NCBI GenBank assembly: GCA_026075535.2
Contig: AP026549.1
Span: forward strand, 7,378,001-7,442,000
Length of the DNA stretch: 64,000 bases
Direction: 5' to 3'
DNA from: Tricholoma matsutake
Taxonomy: Eukaryota > Basidiomycota > Agaricomycetes > Agaricales > Tricholomataceae
Shown piece after piece: positions 1-11,785 of this stretch. The stretch's first letter is position 1. Each line of letters opens with the position of its first letter. The notes beneath the pieces were generated by a model. That model was given only the letters and a program-made list of their open reading frames with translations, searched no databases and was not told the origin of the DNA. The position numbers were made by a program, and so were the translations under genes.

Positions 1-1
1 A

Positions 2-1607
2 GTGGAATATGAGGGTTGGCTTGTCATTGAGGAGGAGGCGACCACAACTGTTGACTGGACCTGCAACATCTCAACCCCTGGGGAAGGCGCATTCACTGTC
101 GAACCACTTAACCAAACTGAACGCTCCCAAGTTTCCCTTATCAATTTCCCTTTTATTATTGATACAGGTGCAACAGTCCACATCTCACCAGACAAGGCTG
201 ACTTCCTTACCCTTTGTCCAATCTCACCCTGCCCTGTGAAAGGTGTTGGGGGATCCTCCATTATTGCTATATGAGTTGGCGACATAAGACTACGCATAGC
301 TCGAGGCGCATCAATCATATTACGTAATGTGCTCTACATCCCAAATGTGGCAGTCTGACTTATCTCGGTCAGTTCCCTCACCGATGACTCAAATGCTGTG
401 GCGCATTTCGATAATTCCTCGTGCTGGGTCATGGATAAATCCACCGGAGCACTTATTGCCCATGGAACCCTACTTCCCAACAAGAAACTATATTCACTCA
501 ACCTGCACTCAGCTGCTGCCAACCACACATTCACTGTCCACAAGTCCCCCGATCTAGAAACTTGGCACCGCCATCTTGGCCACACAAACTATCAATCCCT
601 TTGGGATATGGCCCAAAAGGGTACACTCACAGGTGCGCCCATCGTCTCCACATCTAGACCGCCCAAATGTGAATCTTGTGTTCTTGGCAAACAGACAAAG
701 ACACCAGTTCCAAAGAAGCGTGAGGAGGGGATCGGTCATAAGGCGACCAGGAAGTTGAAAAAAGTTTGGGTGGATTTATCGGGTCCACACAGAGTCAAAT
801 CTTGTACCGGAAATTCTTATGTTATGGATATTGTCGACGATTATACATCTTTTCCATGGTCGATACCACTTCGTAACAAAGATGACTCGTTCCCTGAACT
901 AAAAGCTTGGGAATTAGCCCAGGAAAATGAAATGGGACTTAAAGTCAAAATCTACATCACAGACAATGGAGAATTAAAATCTCACGAGATGGAAGCTTGG
1001 CTTAAGACACAGGGAACAGAACAACGATTTACAGCCCCATACACTTCAGCCCATATTGGGCACATCGAATGCATGCATTGTACCCTTATGGCTAAGGCTC
1101 ACACTATGCAAATTTATTTGGGTTTACTGGCTTACCTTTGGGACGAATTTTACCTAATGGCCTCTCATTTACACACCAAAACCACCACATGATCACTTCA
1201 AGGGTGCATGCCTTGGGAACTCTGGCATGAACGCAAGCCTGATTATTCATACATGCATGAGATTGGTTGCTGTGCTTTTGTTCTCATCCCAAAGAAGGAT
1301 AATCCAAAGATTTTTGAATGGTCAATTGAATGCGTACTTATTGGATATGACCCAAAGTCCAAGTCTTACCGATGCTATAATCGGGCCACAAGGAAAGTCC
1401 ACAGTTCTTATCACGTCTGCTTCCTTGAAAGCCATGATGGACATATCCCACCCACCCCACTTCTGAGGACCATTGAGGAACCTACTCGGGATGAACCCAC
1501 TTTCACCCTCTTACCCACAAACAACAATGAGGACGGTGAATCATTCCACCCGCCGGACACTGTTGAGTTGGACGACCCTGTCAGAGACGAACAAGACACA
1601 TTTACTC
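2..1607 (+). pseudogene. Copia-A polyprotein, protease to integrase part
   Basis: One reading frame covers this block with in-frame TGA stops at 272-274, 356-358 and 1190-1192. An aspartic protease motif DTG lies at 161-169. A GAG pre-integrase zinc region (WHRHLGH, then CESC) spans about 563-690. The integrase core follows from about 764 (VWVDLSGPH, later ITDNGELKS); the usual N-G-x-A-E motif near 1060 is degraded to HIGHIECMH. Downstream, PWELWHERKPD and GYDPKSKSYRCY match the Copia region after the integrase. The protein once continued into the segment at 9329. At least two of the stops fall where Copia homologues have Arg, suggesting CGA to TGA. Confidence 0.88.
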
Positions 1608-2304
1608 TGTCACGATCTATTCCTCACCCGCTCGGAACCCACAACCTTCCGATCTTTTCTGCTTTTCCTAACTCAACTCCTACCGCCTTCATTCCGGCCC
1701 CCTTGCACTGCCCACACTGCTGTGCACCAGGCCACCGTGTACAGCAACCATGGCTGCCTTCCAAGGCTGCCGTCTAGTTTTGCAAATTCGACTACAGATT
1801 CCTGTGCGGCCTCCACTAGGCAATTTATCTACACAGTTGAGACACTGCCGCAGTTTCCATTTCCATTCCGCTCTTGTTCCGGACTCTAGTATTTAAGCTT
1901 AGTTAGTTTCGCTTTGTATTCCTGAGTTTGTATATCAACATAGACTCGACTTTACCCTGTCAATCTAAAACCTCCTTCTACTCCAACTCCTGACCTCTAA
2001 GAGTCTGAACTCCATTCGACTCAACCTCTAGTTCCCCTCTGAAGTTCTAGTCTCATCTGAACTTAACCTAAGTCCCTCCATACTCCTTCCTGCATTTACC
2101 CACACTCTCCCGCTCCTATCTCTAAAACCTCTACCCGAAATTAGGACACCAGACAAGGTGAAGGGCACAGCTTCTTACAAGCTGAAGCCAAGTCCTTTTC
2201 GTTACCCATACACATAATCCACTACGACCCGACAATCTTCCACTCTCAAACACCCGCCAGGTCCGACCGGATTCCGATGAGCCCTTTCGGATCAGTTCTT
2301 AACA
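1608..2304 (+). repeat. 5' LTR of Gypsy-A (697 bp)
   Basis: TG...CA-bounded direct repeat of 8638-9323. It is 11 bp longer than the 3' copy because of an extra stretch near 2242-2252. A TATA-like TATTTAAGC lies at about 1890. Most base differences from the partner are CG against TG or CA. Confidence 0.95.
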
Positions 2305-2533
2305 GTATATATGAACTCACACTTCACTCGTCTCTTCTCCTATGACCCCAACTGAAACTTGCCAGCGCACAACCAGAAACTCTCAGCGCGCCGGTACCAT
2401 TCCAGGGATCTCTGCAATTCAGCGATCCACACTTCCTAGCCCATGACCCGCCTCAACATTCGGAGTAACTTCCAGACCTTCCAACATTTTCCGACAAATC
2501 GGTTTTGGAGCCCCATCAATCAGTGCAAACCTC

Positions 2534-3832
2534 ATGTCTACTCAAGCTCAACAATCTCCCACAAATCCGGAAGAACCCCGACCCACGACTCCCCTTGAGT
2601 ATGTAGGGGGCATCAACCAGCCTGAACCCTATGGGTTGGAAGATCGTGGTCTAGAGGACGGACCTCCCAGCGGACCCGACAACCCTAGTGGTCCGGACGG
2701 CCCTGGGGGTGACCCCGATCCCAATGATCCTGACGATCAACCTCCCGCGGGGGGAAACCCTGATCCAGGGGATAGGTTCATAGATGTTCTTTACAACCTC
2801 TCGGAGAGTATCTGCACCCTCCGACACAATAACGCACCCAAGACCAAGAAAATCAAAGTTCGCGACCCTGACACCTTTGATGGCTCCAACCCAAAGAAAC
2901 TTAAAGATTTCCTAGTCTCGTGTAACCTTCATTTCCACAACCGTCTGTACATATTTTCTTCTGATGAGAAAAAGATCATATTTATCCTTTCTTATCTCAA
3001 GGGATCAGCTCTCAGCTGGTTTGAGCCCGGTCTTAATGACCCGACCGATTCCGCACACTGGATGTGGGATTATGAGGCTTTTCTCACCGAACTAGAGAGT
3101 AACTTCGGCCCACACAACCTGCTCGGGGATGTGGAAAAAGCTCTTTCCGATTTAGCAATGAAGAAAAGTGGTCGCATCACAAAGTATAATGTTGACTTTT
3201 GAGAATTAGCTTCTAGGGTCAACTGGAATGAGGCAGCCCTCCGTGACCGCTATTTCCATGGTCTTCCGCTCCAACTTCATATAGAAGTCCTTCGGGGTGG
3301 TAAACCCGACACCCTTGCAGGACTGCGCTTGAAAGCGCAGGACTGTGACAATATTTACTGGATGCAGGAAGATGAAACCCGGTTTGAAACTAAGAATTCC
3401 GGGAACTCTTCTAACCCTGTCAAGAAGGACAACCCCAAAGGTTCCTCCCAGTCCACCAATCCATCCTCGTCAAGCTCCCCTCGGGGAAACTCCTCCAACC
3501 AGCAGCCCTCCACGACAAAGAACACTTCCAAGTCGTCCATCTCTGACAAGTTGGGGAAGAATGGCAAACTTACTGTGGATGAACGAGAATGTCGCATGTG
3601 GGAAAGACTTTGCCTCTACTGTGGTGAAGAAGGGCACATAGCAGGAAACTGCCCGAAGTCTAAAGCCACAAAGGCCCATGCATCCACTGTAATTCCCGAT
3701 TCTGCGGACTTGGAAAAATACTCCGCAACCCTCAGGATACAGCCATTGGGGCTGGGGGTTGCGTTGACCTTACCCACTTGGCTGCCTACATCCGTCTCAA
3801 CGCGTCCACTCTTTCCGACCCTGACTCCCTAA
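2534..3832 (+). pseudogene. gag: Gypsy-A gag (capsid/nucleocapsid)
   Basis: The frame starts at ATG 2534 and is broken once, by TGA 3200-3202; the same frame then runs on to 3830. A Pro/Asp-rich N-terminus is followed by a retrotransposon-gag capsid region (KIKVRDPDTFDGSNPKK to about 3330), a Ser/Asn-rich linker, and one CCHC zinc knuckle CLYCGEEGHIAGNC at 3611-3652 for RNA binding. Pol lies in the -1 frame and the two overlap around 3714-3780. There is an A5 run at 3714-3718, but no textbook slippery heptamer, so programmed frameshifting is possible but unproven. Confidence 0.88.
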
Positions 3833-6800
3833 TCATCCTCTTAACTATTCCTGACCTTTCTGCCCCTGTCCAAACCCTCATTGATTCCGGTTCATCCCAC
3901 TGCTTTCTTGACTCCTCTTTCATGTTGAATAACCAACTCAGCACGGAATCCATTAACCCGATCGGTTTATGACTCTTTGATGGATCTTGCAACTCCACCA
4001 TAACTCAAGTCGCCCAACTTCCGGTCACCTTTCCTACCAGTGAAATGTTCAATCTGTCATTTTATGTAACCTCGCTAGACTCTTCCTGTTCCGCAGTACT
4101 TGGTCATAACTGGCTGAAGCAATACAATCCATTGATTGACTGGTCTTCAAGCCAAATCACTTTCCGCTCTGCTGATCATAGAGGTTCAGCACCCCAGACG
4201 TCTCCTTTGTCCCCGAACCTTCCAGTAGAAATTCTTGAATCCTCCACATTTTCCAAACCCCCCATTCCTCCTAAGTTTACACCTCCCGACATCTCTTTCA
4301 TCAACGCTGCCGCTTATGCGCGTGCTAGCAAACTCCCTGGGGCAGTAGCCTTCCAGATGACCTTTGCTCCAGAAGGGTTATCCGCCCGCTCGACCCAATC
4401 CTCAATCCTGCCGGATTTATCCGACATTCCCGCCGAGTATCATGAATTCGCCGATGTCTTTAATAAGAATAAGGCAGTCACCCTTCCTCCACATCGTCCT
4501 TACGACCTCAAGATAGAGATGGAGGATAATGCTCCCCCTCCTCCGGGTCGCATGTACTCCCTCTCTCCCTCCAAATTAGAAGCCCTATGAGTCTTCATTG
4601 ACAAAAACATCCACTCAGGCTTCATCCGTCCTTCTAAGTCTCTGCATGGAGCTCCTATACTTTTCGTCAAGAAGAAGGACGGTAGCCTCCAACTTTGTGT
4701 CGACTACCGAGGACTCAATCGTCTTATGAAGAAAGACCGCTATCCCCTTCCTCTCATTTCTGACCTCCTTGACTCTCCCCGAAAAGCCTGCTTGTTCACC
4801 AAGATAGACTTGCGGCACACTTATCACCTAGTCCGCATCGCGGACGGTGACGAATGGAAAACTACTTTCCGCACCCGCTATGGATCCTTCGAGTGGTTGG
4901 TGGTTCCCTTTGGACTCACTAATGCACCCGCAGCGTTCCAGTGTTTTATGAACGACATCTTCAGCGACATGCTGGATGTTTGTGTCATCATGTACCTCGA
5001 TGACATCCTGATCTATTCAGATGACAAGTCCCAGCATGGGACTCACATTAAAGAAGTCCTCCGCCATCTCCGGAAAAATGGACTTTATGCCTCCCCACAG
5101 AAATGTGAGTTCCACAAAGACCCTGTTGAATATTTAGGTTTCATCCTTTCACCGGATGGACTTCGGATGTCCAAGGATAAAGTCAAAACTGTGCTCGACT
5201 GGCCCGAGCCTAGGAAAGTTAAGGACATCCAATCCTTCTTAGGCTTCTGCAATTTTTACTGCCGTTTCATTAACGGTTATTCAGACATTGTCATTCCACT
5301 TACCCGCTTGACGCAGAAATCCGCACCTTGGGACTTCAACAAGAAGTGCCGCGACGCCTTTGAGAGGCTCAAACAAGAATTCACTCATGCACCCGTCTTA
5401 ACCCAATGGGTACCCAACTCACAAATGGTACTCGAAATGGATGCTTCTGACTATGCCCTAGCTGCTATCCTTTCGGTTTACACTGCAGATGGGGAAATCC
5501 ATCCAGTCGCTTTTCATTCCCGCTCCTTCAATCCCACTGAACTAAATTACGACACACATGACAAGGAACTCTTGGCCATTTTCGAAGCCTTCAAACACTG
5601 GAGGCAGTACTTCAAGGGTTCCACAAACCCAGTTGATGTGGTCACAGACCACAAAAATCTTGAGTACTTCAGCACTACCAAGTTGCTCACCCGCTGCCAG
5701 GCCCATTGGTCTGAGTACCTTTCCCAGTTCAATCTCGTCATCCGCTTCTGCCCTGGGAAACTAGGGGCCAAGCCAGACGCACTCACTAGATGTTGGGACG
5801 TCTACCGCAAAGGGGGAAATAGCGACTTCGCCTCTGTAAACCCAACCAACTTCCGACCTGTATTCACACAGGAACAACTCTCCTCTTCCCTCCGTGCCAC
5901 TTATCTCGCCACACCCATCCTTCGACAAGCAGTAATCATGGACATTGAGAAACTCCACAATGACATCTGCACCTCTCTTCCCCTTGACCCTATATCTTCT
6001 GTTCATCTCCCAACACCTGTTGACCCCAACTGGACCATAGATGAGGCAGGACTTCTCCGCCACTTCAACCAGATTTATGTTCCAGACATTGTGGATCTCC
6101 ACCTCAAAGTCCTCCAATACAAACATGATCATATCCTCTCTGGCCACTTCGGACAAAACAAAACCCAGCAGCTTGTCCGCCAGGAATACGTCTGGCCAAA
6201 CCTCCACACCTTCGTCCAGGAATTCTGCAAATCCTGTACGACTTGCAAACAATCCAAATTGCCTCGACACAGGCCCTATGGGTTCCTAAAGCAACTTCCG
6301 GTTCCGGAACAACCCTGGAATTCCATCTCCATGGATTTCATTGAACAACTACCCGACTCCGCTGGTCACACTGCTATCCTAGTCATCGTTGACTGCCTCA
6401 CCAAACAGGGCATCTTCATTCCAACTGTCAATGAAATCACAGCCCAAGAACTAGCCAACCTGTTTGTCCTCCACATCTTCTCCAAGCATGGTGTTCCATC
6501 GCACGTCACTTGCGACCGGGGATCTGAGTTTGTCTCTCATTTTTTCTGCTCTCTCGGAAAAGCACTTGACATGCAGATCCACTTCACTTCCAGTTATCAT
6601 CCGCAAGGTGATGGTCAGACAGAACGACTTAACCAGACCTTGGAACAGTACCTCTGGATCTTCTGCAACTATCAGCAGGACGACTGGTCTCACCTCTTGC
6701 CCTTGGGTGAATTTGCCTACAACAATGCTCCTTCCGCCTCTACAGGCGTATCACCTTTCTTTGCCAATAAAGGTTACCACCCAAACATTTCCGTCTTTCC

Positions 6801-7407
6801 AGAGTGCGACTTAGCTTCACAGCATGCCCGCGAATTCGTCATCAATTTAGACGACCTTCACCAGGAACTTTGGAAACAACTTGCGGCCACTCAAGAACGT
6901 TATCAAGGTCCTGCGGATAAACATCGGGCACCCGCACCTGACTTCGACATTGGTGATTTTGCTTATGTCACTGTGGAAAATATCTGCACCACCCATCCCT
7001 CCAAAAAACTCTCCGAAAAGAACCACAGTCCTTTTGAAATCATTGCCCGCCTGGGAACTCACTCAGTCACCCTGCGGCTCCTGGATCACATGCAGGCCAT
7101 TCACCCTGTTTTCCATGTCTCTCAACTAGAGATACACTCCCCGAACACAATTCCAAATCGAGTACAACCTACACCTCCTCCGATCACCATCAATGACAAG
7201 CTTGAATATGAGATCGCCGAAGTCCTCGACTCCAAAGTCGACAACCGACGTCGCTGCAAGATTCTCTACCTCATCCGATGGGAAGGTTACCAGGGAACCG
7301 ACGAAGAGACTTCCTGGCTACCTGTTATGGAACTTGACCATGCCCAAGAACTCCTTGCAGATTTTCACACCCGCTACCCACAGAAAATCGGACCGTTACC
7401 TGCTTAA
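3727..7407 (+). pseudogene. pol: Gypsy-A pol: protease-RT-RNase H-integrase-chromodomain
   Basis: One frame runs from about 3727 to TAA 7405-7407 with in-frame TGA at 3970-3972 and 4588-4590. Protease DSGSS is at 3883-3897. Reverse transcriptase carries the catalytic YLDD at 4993-5004. RNase H follows (TDHKNLEYF near 5640). The integrase has an HHCC finger (HDHILSGHF, then CKSCTTC) and a DDE core (SMDFIEQL, CDRGSEF, GQTERLNQ). A chromodomain (about 7201-7390, YEIAEVLDSK to SWLPVMELD) ends the protein and marks it as a chromovirus; such domains usually target insertion to chromatin. The TGA at 4588 sits where relatives have Arg. The true start is uncertain because pol is presumably made as a gag-pol fusion. 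Confidence 0.92.
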
Positions 7408-7490
7408 AGACGATTCAGGTTACTTATTCACTCAGTCCGAACTCAGAACAAACTTTATTGAAAAAAGAATTTTTTTATCTGACCGGATCC

Positions 7491-8505
7491 CTACACTACC
7501 TCCGCTTCTCCCTCTCCATCTTCGTCATCCTCTCCTCCGACTTCACCACCTTCCTCCACTTCTCCACCTTCCCCGCCTTCATCCTCCTCTTCCTCACCCT
7601 TGCCCTCCTCCACGTTGTCTGCCCACCTTTTTTCCAAATATCTTTGGAATCCTGCCCAGTCGTCTCCAGACTGGCGGATCCCGCGCCTCTCCCATTGGGA
7701 CTCTCGTACTGCCCGCTCCACTTCCTCCTCGTCCTCGTCACTCTCCCCCTCGATACTTTCATCCACCTCCCACTCCGGGTCCATTGCATCCCGGATCTCC
7801 TCCATCGACTCCCTCACTGCTGTCGCCACCTCCCCAAACCCTTTCCTCACCACCTTCACCAGCTGCCGTAGCAGCTCCGCCACTTCTCCACTGTTTTCCG
7901 GTGGGCCCGCTGTTCCCGCTCTGGACCTCACTTTTCTTACTGTTGGGGCCTCCTGCCCCTCCCACACAACCTCCTCGCACTTGTGCTTAACGCGCATGCA
8001 GTTATCGCACACACGTCCCTTTGCACCCATCTTGAAGCACAAAATTCTTTGATATTGGCACCTAAGCCACTTGTCAGTCCGAAAACATTGAAAGAAAACC
8101 AACTACACACCTTTTGCAGGGCAAGGCGGCCTGCACCCACACCGGACTCGCCGATTCTTCTGACCCCACCTGCGCCCTTGATGTGGCAATCTTCTTTTTC
8201 TTTGGGGACTTGCTCCCCTTGGCCTCGTCCTCCAAACCCGCAGCCGCAGCTGCCCGCTTCTTCTCCATGCATTTTGCGGCCGAAGCCTCTTTTTTCCGCA
8301 CCGCTGCCTGGCGCGCCTCCTCTGCCTTCGCAGCCTCCTCTGATGCCTTCTGCGCCTCCTGCACCCGATGTTCCTCCTCCCTTGCCGCCTCCTCCAATTC
8401 TCTCACCTCCCGCTCCATCTGTTCTTTCATCTCCCGCTCCCTCTGTTCATACTGAGCCTTCATTGCGGCCAATTTCAGTTGAGTGGAGCCTGCTGGGGGG
8501 GACAT
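7491..8505 (-). CDS. Antisense spliced gene inside Gypsy-A: coiled-coil Zn(II)2Cys6 protein
   Basis: Two exons on the strand opposite to gag-pol, 8505-8111 and 8061-7491, are joined by a 49-nt intron (8062-8110; donor GTGTGT, branch-like CTGAC, acceptor TTAG). The 321-residue product has no stops. Residues about 10-85 are a charged Glu/Arg/Ala coiled coil. A Lys-rich patch (PKKKK, 101-105) could be a nuclear signal. Splicing builds a perfect fungal binuclear zinc cluster: C130-x2-C133-x6-C140-x9-C150-x2-C153-x6-C160. The C-terminal half is very acidic. The family fold suggests DNA binding or nucleic-acid contact; the role in the element is unknown. Start chosen at 8505 (MSPPAG); an in-frame ATG lies at 8538. 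It is unbroken although gag and pol of the same element carry three stops. Confidence 0.72.
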
Positions 8506-8623
8506 TTTGTATAGGTGATGGAAGAAGGAAAACAACAAAATTTTTCAACCAATTGCCGCATTCGGGAGTCAACCAACTTCCTCATTTGGACTCAAACCTT
8601 CACGTGCCTCGTAGGCTCAGCAC

Positions 8624-8637
8624 TAAGGGGGAAATAC
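8624..8637 (+). other. Polypurine tract of Gypsy-A
   Basis: TAAGGGGGAAATAC directly abuts the 3' LTR. It is the expected plus-strand primer site. Confidence 0.75.
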
Positions 8638-9323
8638 TGTCACGATCTGTTCCTCACCCGCTCGGAACCCACAACCTTCCGATCTTTTCTGCTTTTCCTA
8701 ACTCAACTTCTACCGCCTTCATTCCGGCCCCCTTGCACTGCCCACACTGCTGTGCACCAGGCCACTGTGTACAGCAACCATGGCTGCCTTCCAAGGCTGC
8801 CATCTAGTTTTGCAAATTTGACTACGGATTCCTGTGCGGCCTCTGCTAGGCAATTTATCTACGCAGTTGAGACACTGCCGCAGTTTCCATTTCCATTCCG
8901 CTCTTGTTCCGGACTCTAGTATTTAAGCTTAGTTAGTTTCGCTTTGTATTCCTGAGTTCGTATATCAACATAGACTCGACTTTACCCTGTCAATCTAAAA
9001 CCTCCTTCTACTCCAACTCCTGACCTCTAAGAGTCTGAACTCCATTCGACTCAACCTCTAGTTCCCCTCTGAAGTTCTAGTCTCATCTGAACTTAACCTA
9101 AGTCCCTCCGTACTCCTTCCCACATTTACCCGCACTCTCCCACTCCTATCTCTAAAACCTCTACCCGAAATTAGGACACCAGACGAGGTGAAGGGTGCAG
9201 CTTCTTACAAGCTGAAGCCAAGTCCTTTTCGTTACCCATACACATAATCCACTATGACCCAACAATCTTCACCCGCTGGGTCTGACTGGATTCTGATGAG
9301 CCCTTTCAGATCAGTTCTTAACA
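8638..9323 (+). repeat. 3' LTR of Gypsy-A (686 bp)
   Basis: Direct repeat of 1608-2304, followed immediately by the duplicated target TACTC (9324-9328). Confidence 0.95.
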
Positions 9324-9328
9324 TACTC

Positions 9329-11241
9329 CCACCCTCCCATGCTGCTCATCCCGCATACCTATCCCCACTGAGAAACATCCGAATGGTGGACCAACCACCA
9401 CTAGAACTACAGCAGCTGTTCAAGAATCTTGAAACAGTGCCACCCAAGTTAAAGAAGCCCGCTGTGAACGCAGAGCTGCCACTATTGCCGCCCGATCAGG
9501 AAATCCTGATCATATACCCAATTCGACCGTCGATCATGATCGTGACATCATTGATGAAGTATGTCAATCATTCGACAATCTTGATCTGGGCAATCAGGCA
9601 CATCAACTCCAGGCCTTAATTTTGGAGATGACAGATTTTGATCCTGAGTCGCTCCAATTTGAGGATGAACCCAAAACTTGGGAAGAGGCAAAGAATTCGG
9701 GGGACGCGGAGCGATGGCAGGCAGGATATATGGATGAATTGAAATCCCTAAAGGACATGGGAGTTTATAAACTTATTCCTAGGGGCGACGTACCTCAAGG
9801 TAAACGGATTCGTAGGGGCCGACCAGTTTTCCATATCAAACGCGATGAAAGTGGTCACGCTGTGAGGTGGAAAGTTCAACTCGTTTTTTGAGGCTTCAAA
9901 CAAATTTATGGTAGGGACTATACAAAGACGACCTCACCTACTGCATGCATGGAATCTTGGCAGATCTTGCTTCACATAGCTGCTTCTCCGGGATGGGATG
10001 CCCAACAGATCAACATCAAAACCACCTTCCTCTATGGGATACTCCCTGACGACGAGGTCCAGTACATGCAACAACCTGAAGGTTTTGAAGAGTCAGGCCA
10101 TGAAGACTGGGTCTGGCAGCTTCAGCGTGGATTATACGGCATGAAACAGAGCGGATGGATATGGAACCAAACCCTTAATGCTCAAATGATTACCTGGGGG
10201 TTTACATGCCTTACTTGTGAGTCTTGCATTTATTACAGGAAATCGGACATGGGTATTATTATTGCTGTGGTACATGTCGATGATTACTTGTCTATTGCTG
10301 ACTCCAAGGACGAGAATGAACACTTCAAAAATCAAATGCGCGAAGTGTGGACAATCTCTGAGCTCGGCACCGCCCACTTCATTGTTGGTATAGCAGTTAC
10401 CTGGGATCGACATCTGCGCACGGTTGCCCTTTCTCAAACTGCCCTCATTGATAAAATTGTCGACCAATTTGGCCAATGAGATGCAACCCTGGTTTCTGCC
10501 CCCCTTGAGCCCGGTATCAAATTACGTCGTGCAAATTGACAGAATATGTCCACAGATGATCTATCACAACTCAACAAATTACCCTACTGTTCCCTCATCG
10601 GATGTCTTCTTTATCTAGCCATTTCCACACGTCCCGACATCTCATACGCTGTACAACAATTATCCCAATACCTTGACAGTTATTCTTTTGAACACTGGAG
10701 TGCGGCAACACGACTAGTGCGATATTTAAAGGGGACCCACGATCTTAAACTCTACCTGGGTGGAAACAATCCTATTTCCCTTCATGCGTTCAGTGACTCT
10801 GACTGGGCCAATTGTCTTGATACATGTCAAAGCATTGGAGGGTATACTTGCAACCTCAGATCCGGAGCCCTTTCTTGGACTGCCAGGAAACAAAAAGTTG
10901 TTGCAGTATCCTCCTGTGAAGCAGAATACGTCGCTGTATTTGAGACCGTGAAGGAATGTATCTGGATATGTGCACTACTCAATGCTATAGGATACCCACA
11001 GTCCTCCCCCAAGACCATTCTTTGCAATAACATGGCCACCAAGACACTATCTGAGGACCCTTTGCTTCACTCAAGGGTCAAACATGTCAATATCAAATAC
11101 CATTTCCTTCACGAACAAGTTCAGTCTGGTGCCTTACAGCTACAATATGTCAATACCAAGGATAATGTTGCAGATTTATTTACAAAAGCACTGGACATCA
11201 AACAATTCACATATTTGCGCTCGTTCTTAGGCCTACGCTAA
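9329..11241 (+). pseudogene. Copia-A polyprotein, reverse transcriptase and RNase H part
   Basis: This continues the 2-1607 frame once Gypsy-A is removed: base 1607 plus 9329-9330 forms a codon and the frame stays open into 9622 onward. The RVT_2-type reverse transcriptase includes KTTFLYGILPDDEV and QLQRGLYGMKQSG, with HVDD at 10273-10284 (family YVDD). Copia RNase H follows (SSCEAEYVAVFETVKE near 10909; the HSRVKHVNIKYHFL tail). In-frame TGA codons at 9889, 10477 and 10537 inactivate it; the first replaces the Arg of LVFRGF-type homologues. The frame ends at TAA 11239-11241. Confidence 0.9.
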
Positions 11242-11263
11242 TTCGATTCCATGTGAGGAGGAG

Positions 11264-11619
11264 TGTTGAGATATACACTGTGAATGGGTATCATCATATC
11301 CGATGATGCGTTCATTTGATCCCATCACCGACATCCCTTTATGGCATGTTGGCATTATCAACAAGTCCTTTGGCACGTACCCTTTATACTCGCTCTTTGG
11401 TTACCTTTATGACTTCTAGTATATATACCCCACAATATTAGTTAGACACCTCAGTCAATTATACATCAACTGAGGCAAGTAACGTTCCATAGAACCTTAC
11501 ATACAAGATTACTAATAGTACCATAGTCTATTCTTATCTAGGTACTATTCGCTCATATACAGTCAATTATACATTGACTGAGTCTATTCTTATCTAGGAT
11601 TGGTTCTCTACAATCTACA
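11264..11619 (+). repeat. Probable 3' LTR of Copia-A
   Basis: After the polyprotein stop and a purine tract (GTGAGGAGGAG, 11252-11262), the sequence starts TGTTGAGATATACA and ends TCTACA, with a TATATATACC promoter-like site near 11421. The 5' partner lies outside the window, so both ends are inferred from TG...CA termini only. Unrelated Gypsy-B sequence begins just after it. Confidence 0.6.
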
Positions 11620-11785
11620 GTATGAAAATTCATCCCAAGTTCATCCATTATATATCCATCCATTTACATTAGATATTTCCCATTTTCTTACTTGAATGGC
11701 TGAAATCCATACCCTACCAGTCTCACAGTGCCCAATTGTCAAATTCCTCCATATTCTGAGGAGATGTGGGAGAGATCCATGCGGT

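Larger units (their letters stand above)
1608..9323 (+). mobile_element. Gypsy-A: complete Ty3/Gypsy chromovirus with TSD TACTC
   Basis: Two LTRs (1608-2304 and 8638-9323) begin TGTCACG and end TTAACA. The 5-bp repeat TACTC flanks the element on both sides. The internal region holds gag, pol with a C-terminal chromodomain, an antisense spliced gene (7491-8505) and a polypurine tract. It lies inside Copia-A and is therefore younger. gag carries one in-frame TGA and pol two, so the copy is not autonomous. Confidence 0.95.
1..11619 (+). mobile_element. Copia-A: Ty1/Copia LTR retrotransposon, 5' end outside the window, split by Gypsy-A
   Basis: Copia-order domains (protease, GAG pre-integrase, integrase, then reverse transcriptase and RNase H) run on the plus strand in two blocks, 1-1607 and 9329-11241, followed by a probable 3' LTR. 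The blocks are separated exactly by Gypsy-A and its 5-bp duplication TACTC (1603-1607 and 9324-9328). Removing Gypsy-A and one TACTC leaves the Copia reading frame continuous, so this element is the older one. It is dead: six in-frame TGA codons are present (272, 356, 1190, 9889, 10477 and 10537), yet I see no frameshift. Confidence 0.9.

Noticed and set aside
7193..7990. Long plus-strand frame overlapping the 3' end of Gypsy-A pol and beyond
   Set aside because: It is an off-frame, Pro/Leu-rich reading of pol and of the antisense zinc-cluster gene; it has no domain of its own.
9254..9619. Frame starting MTQQSS across the Gypsy-A LTR end
   Set aside because: It starts in the LTR and reads the Copia-A segment in the wrong frame; the real Copia frame is the one joined to 1607.
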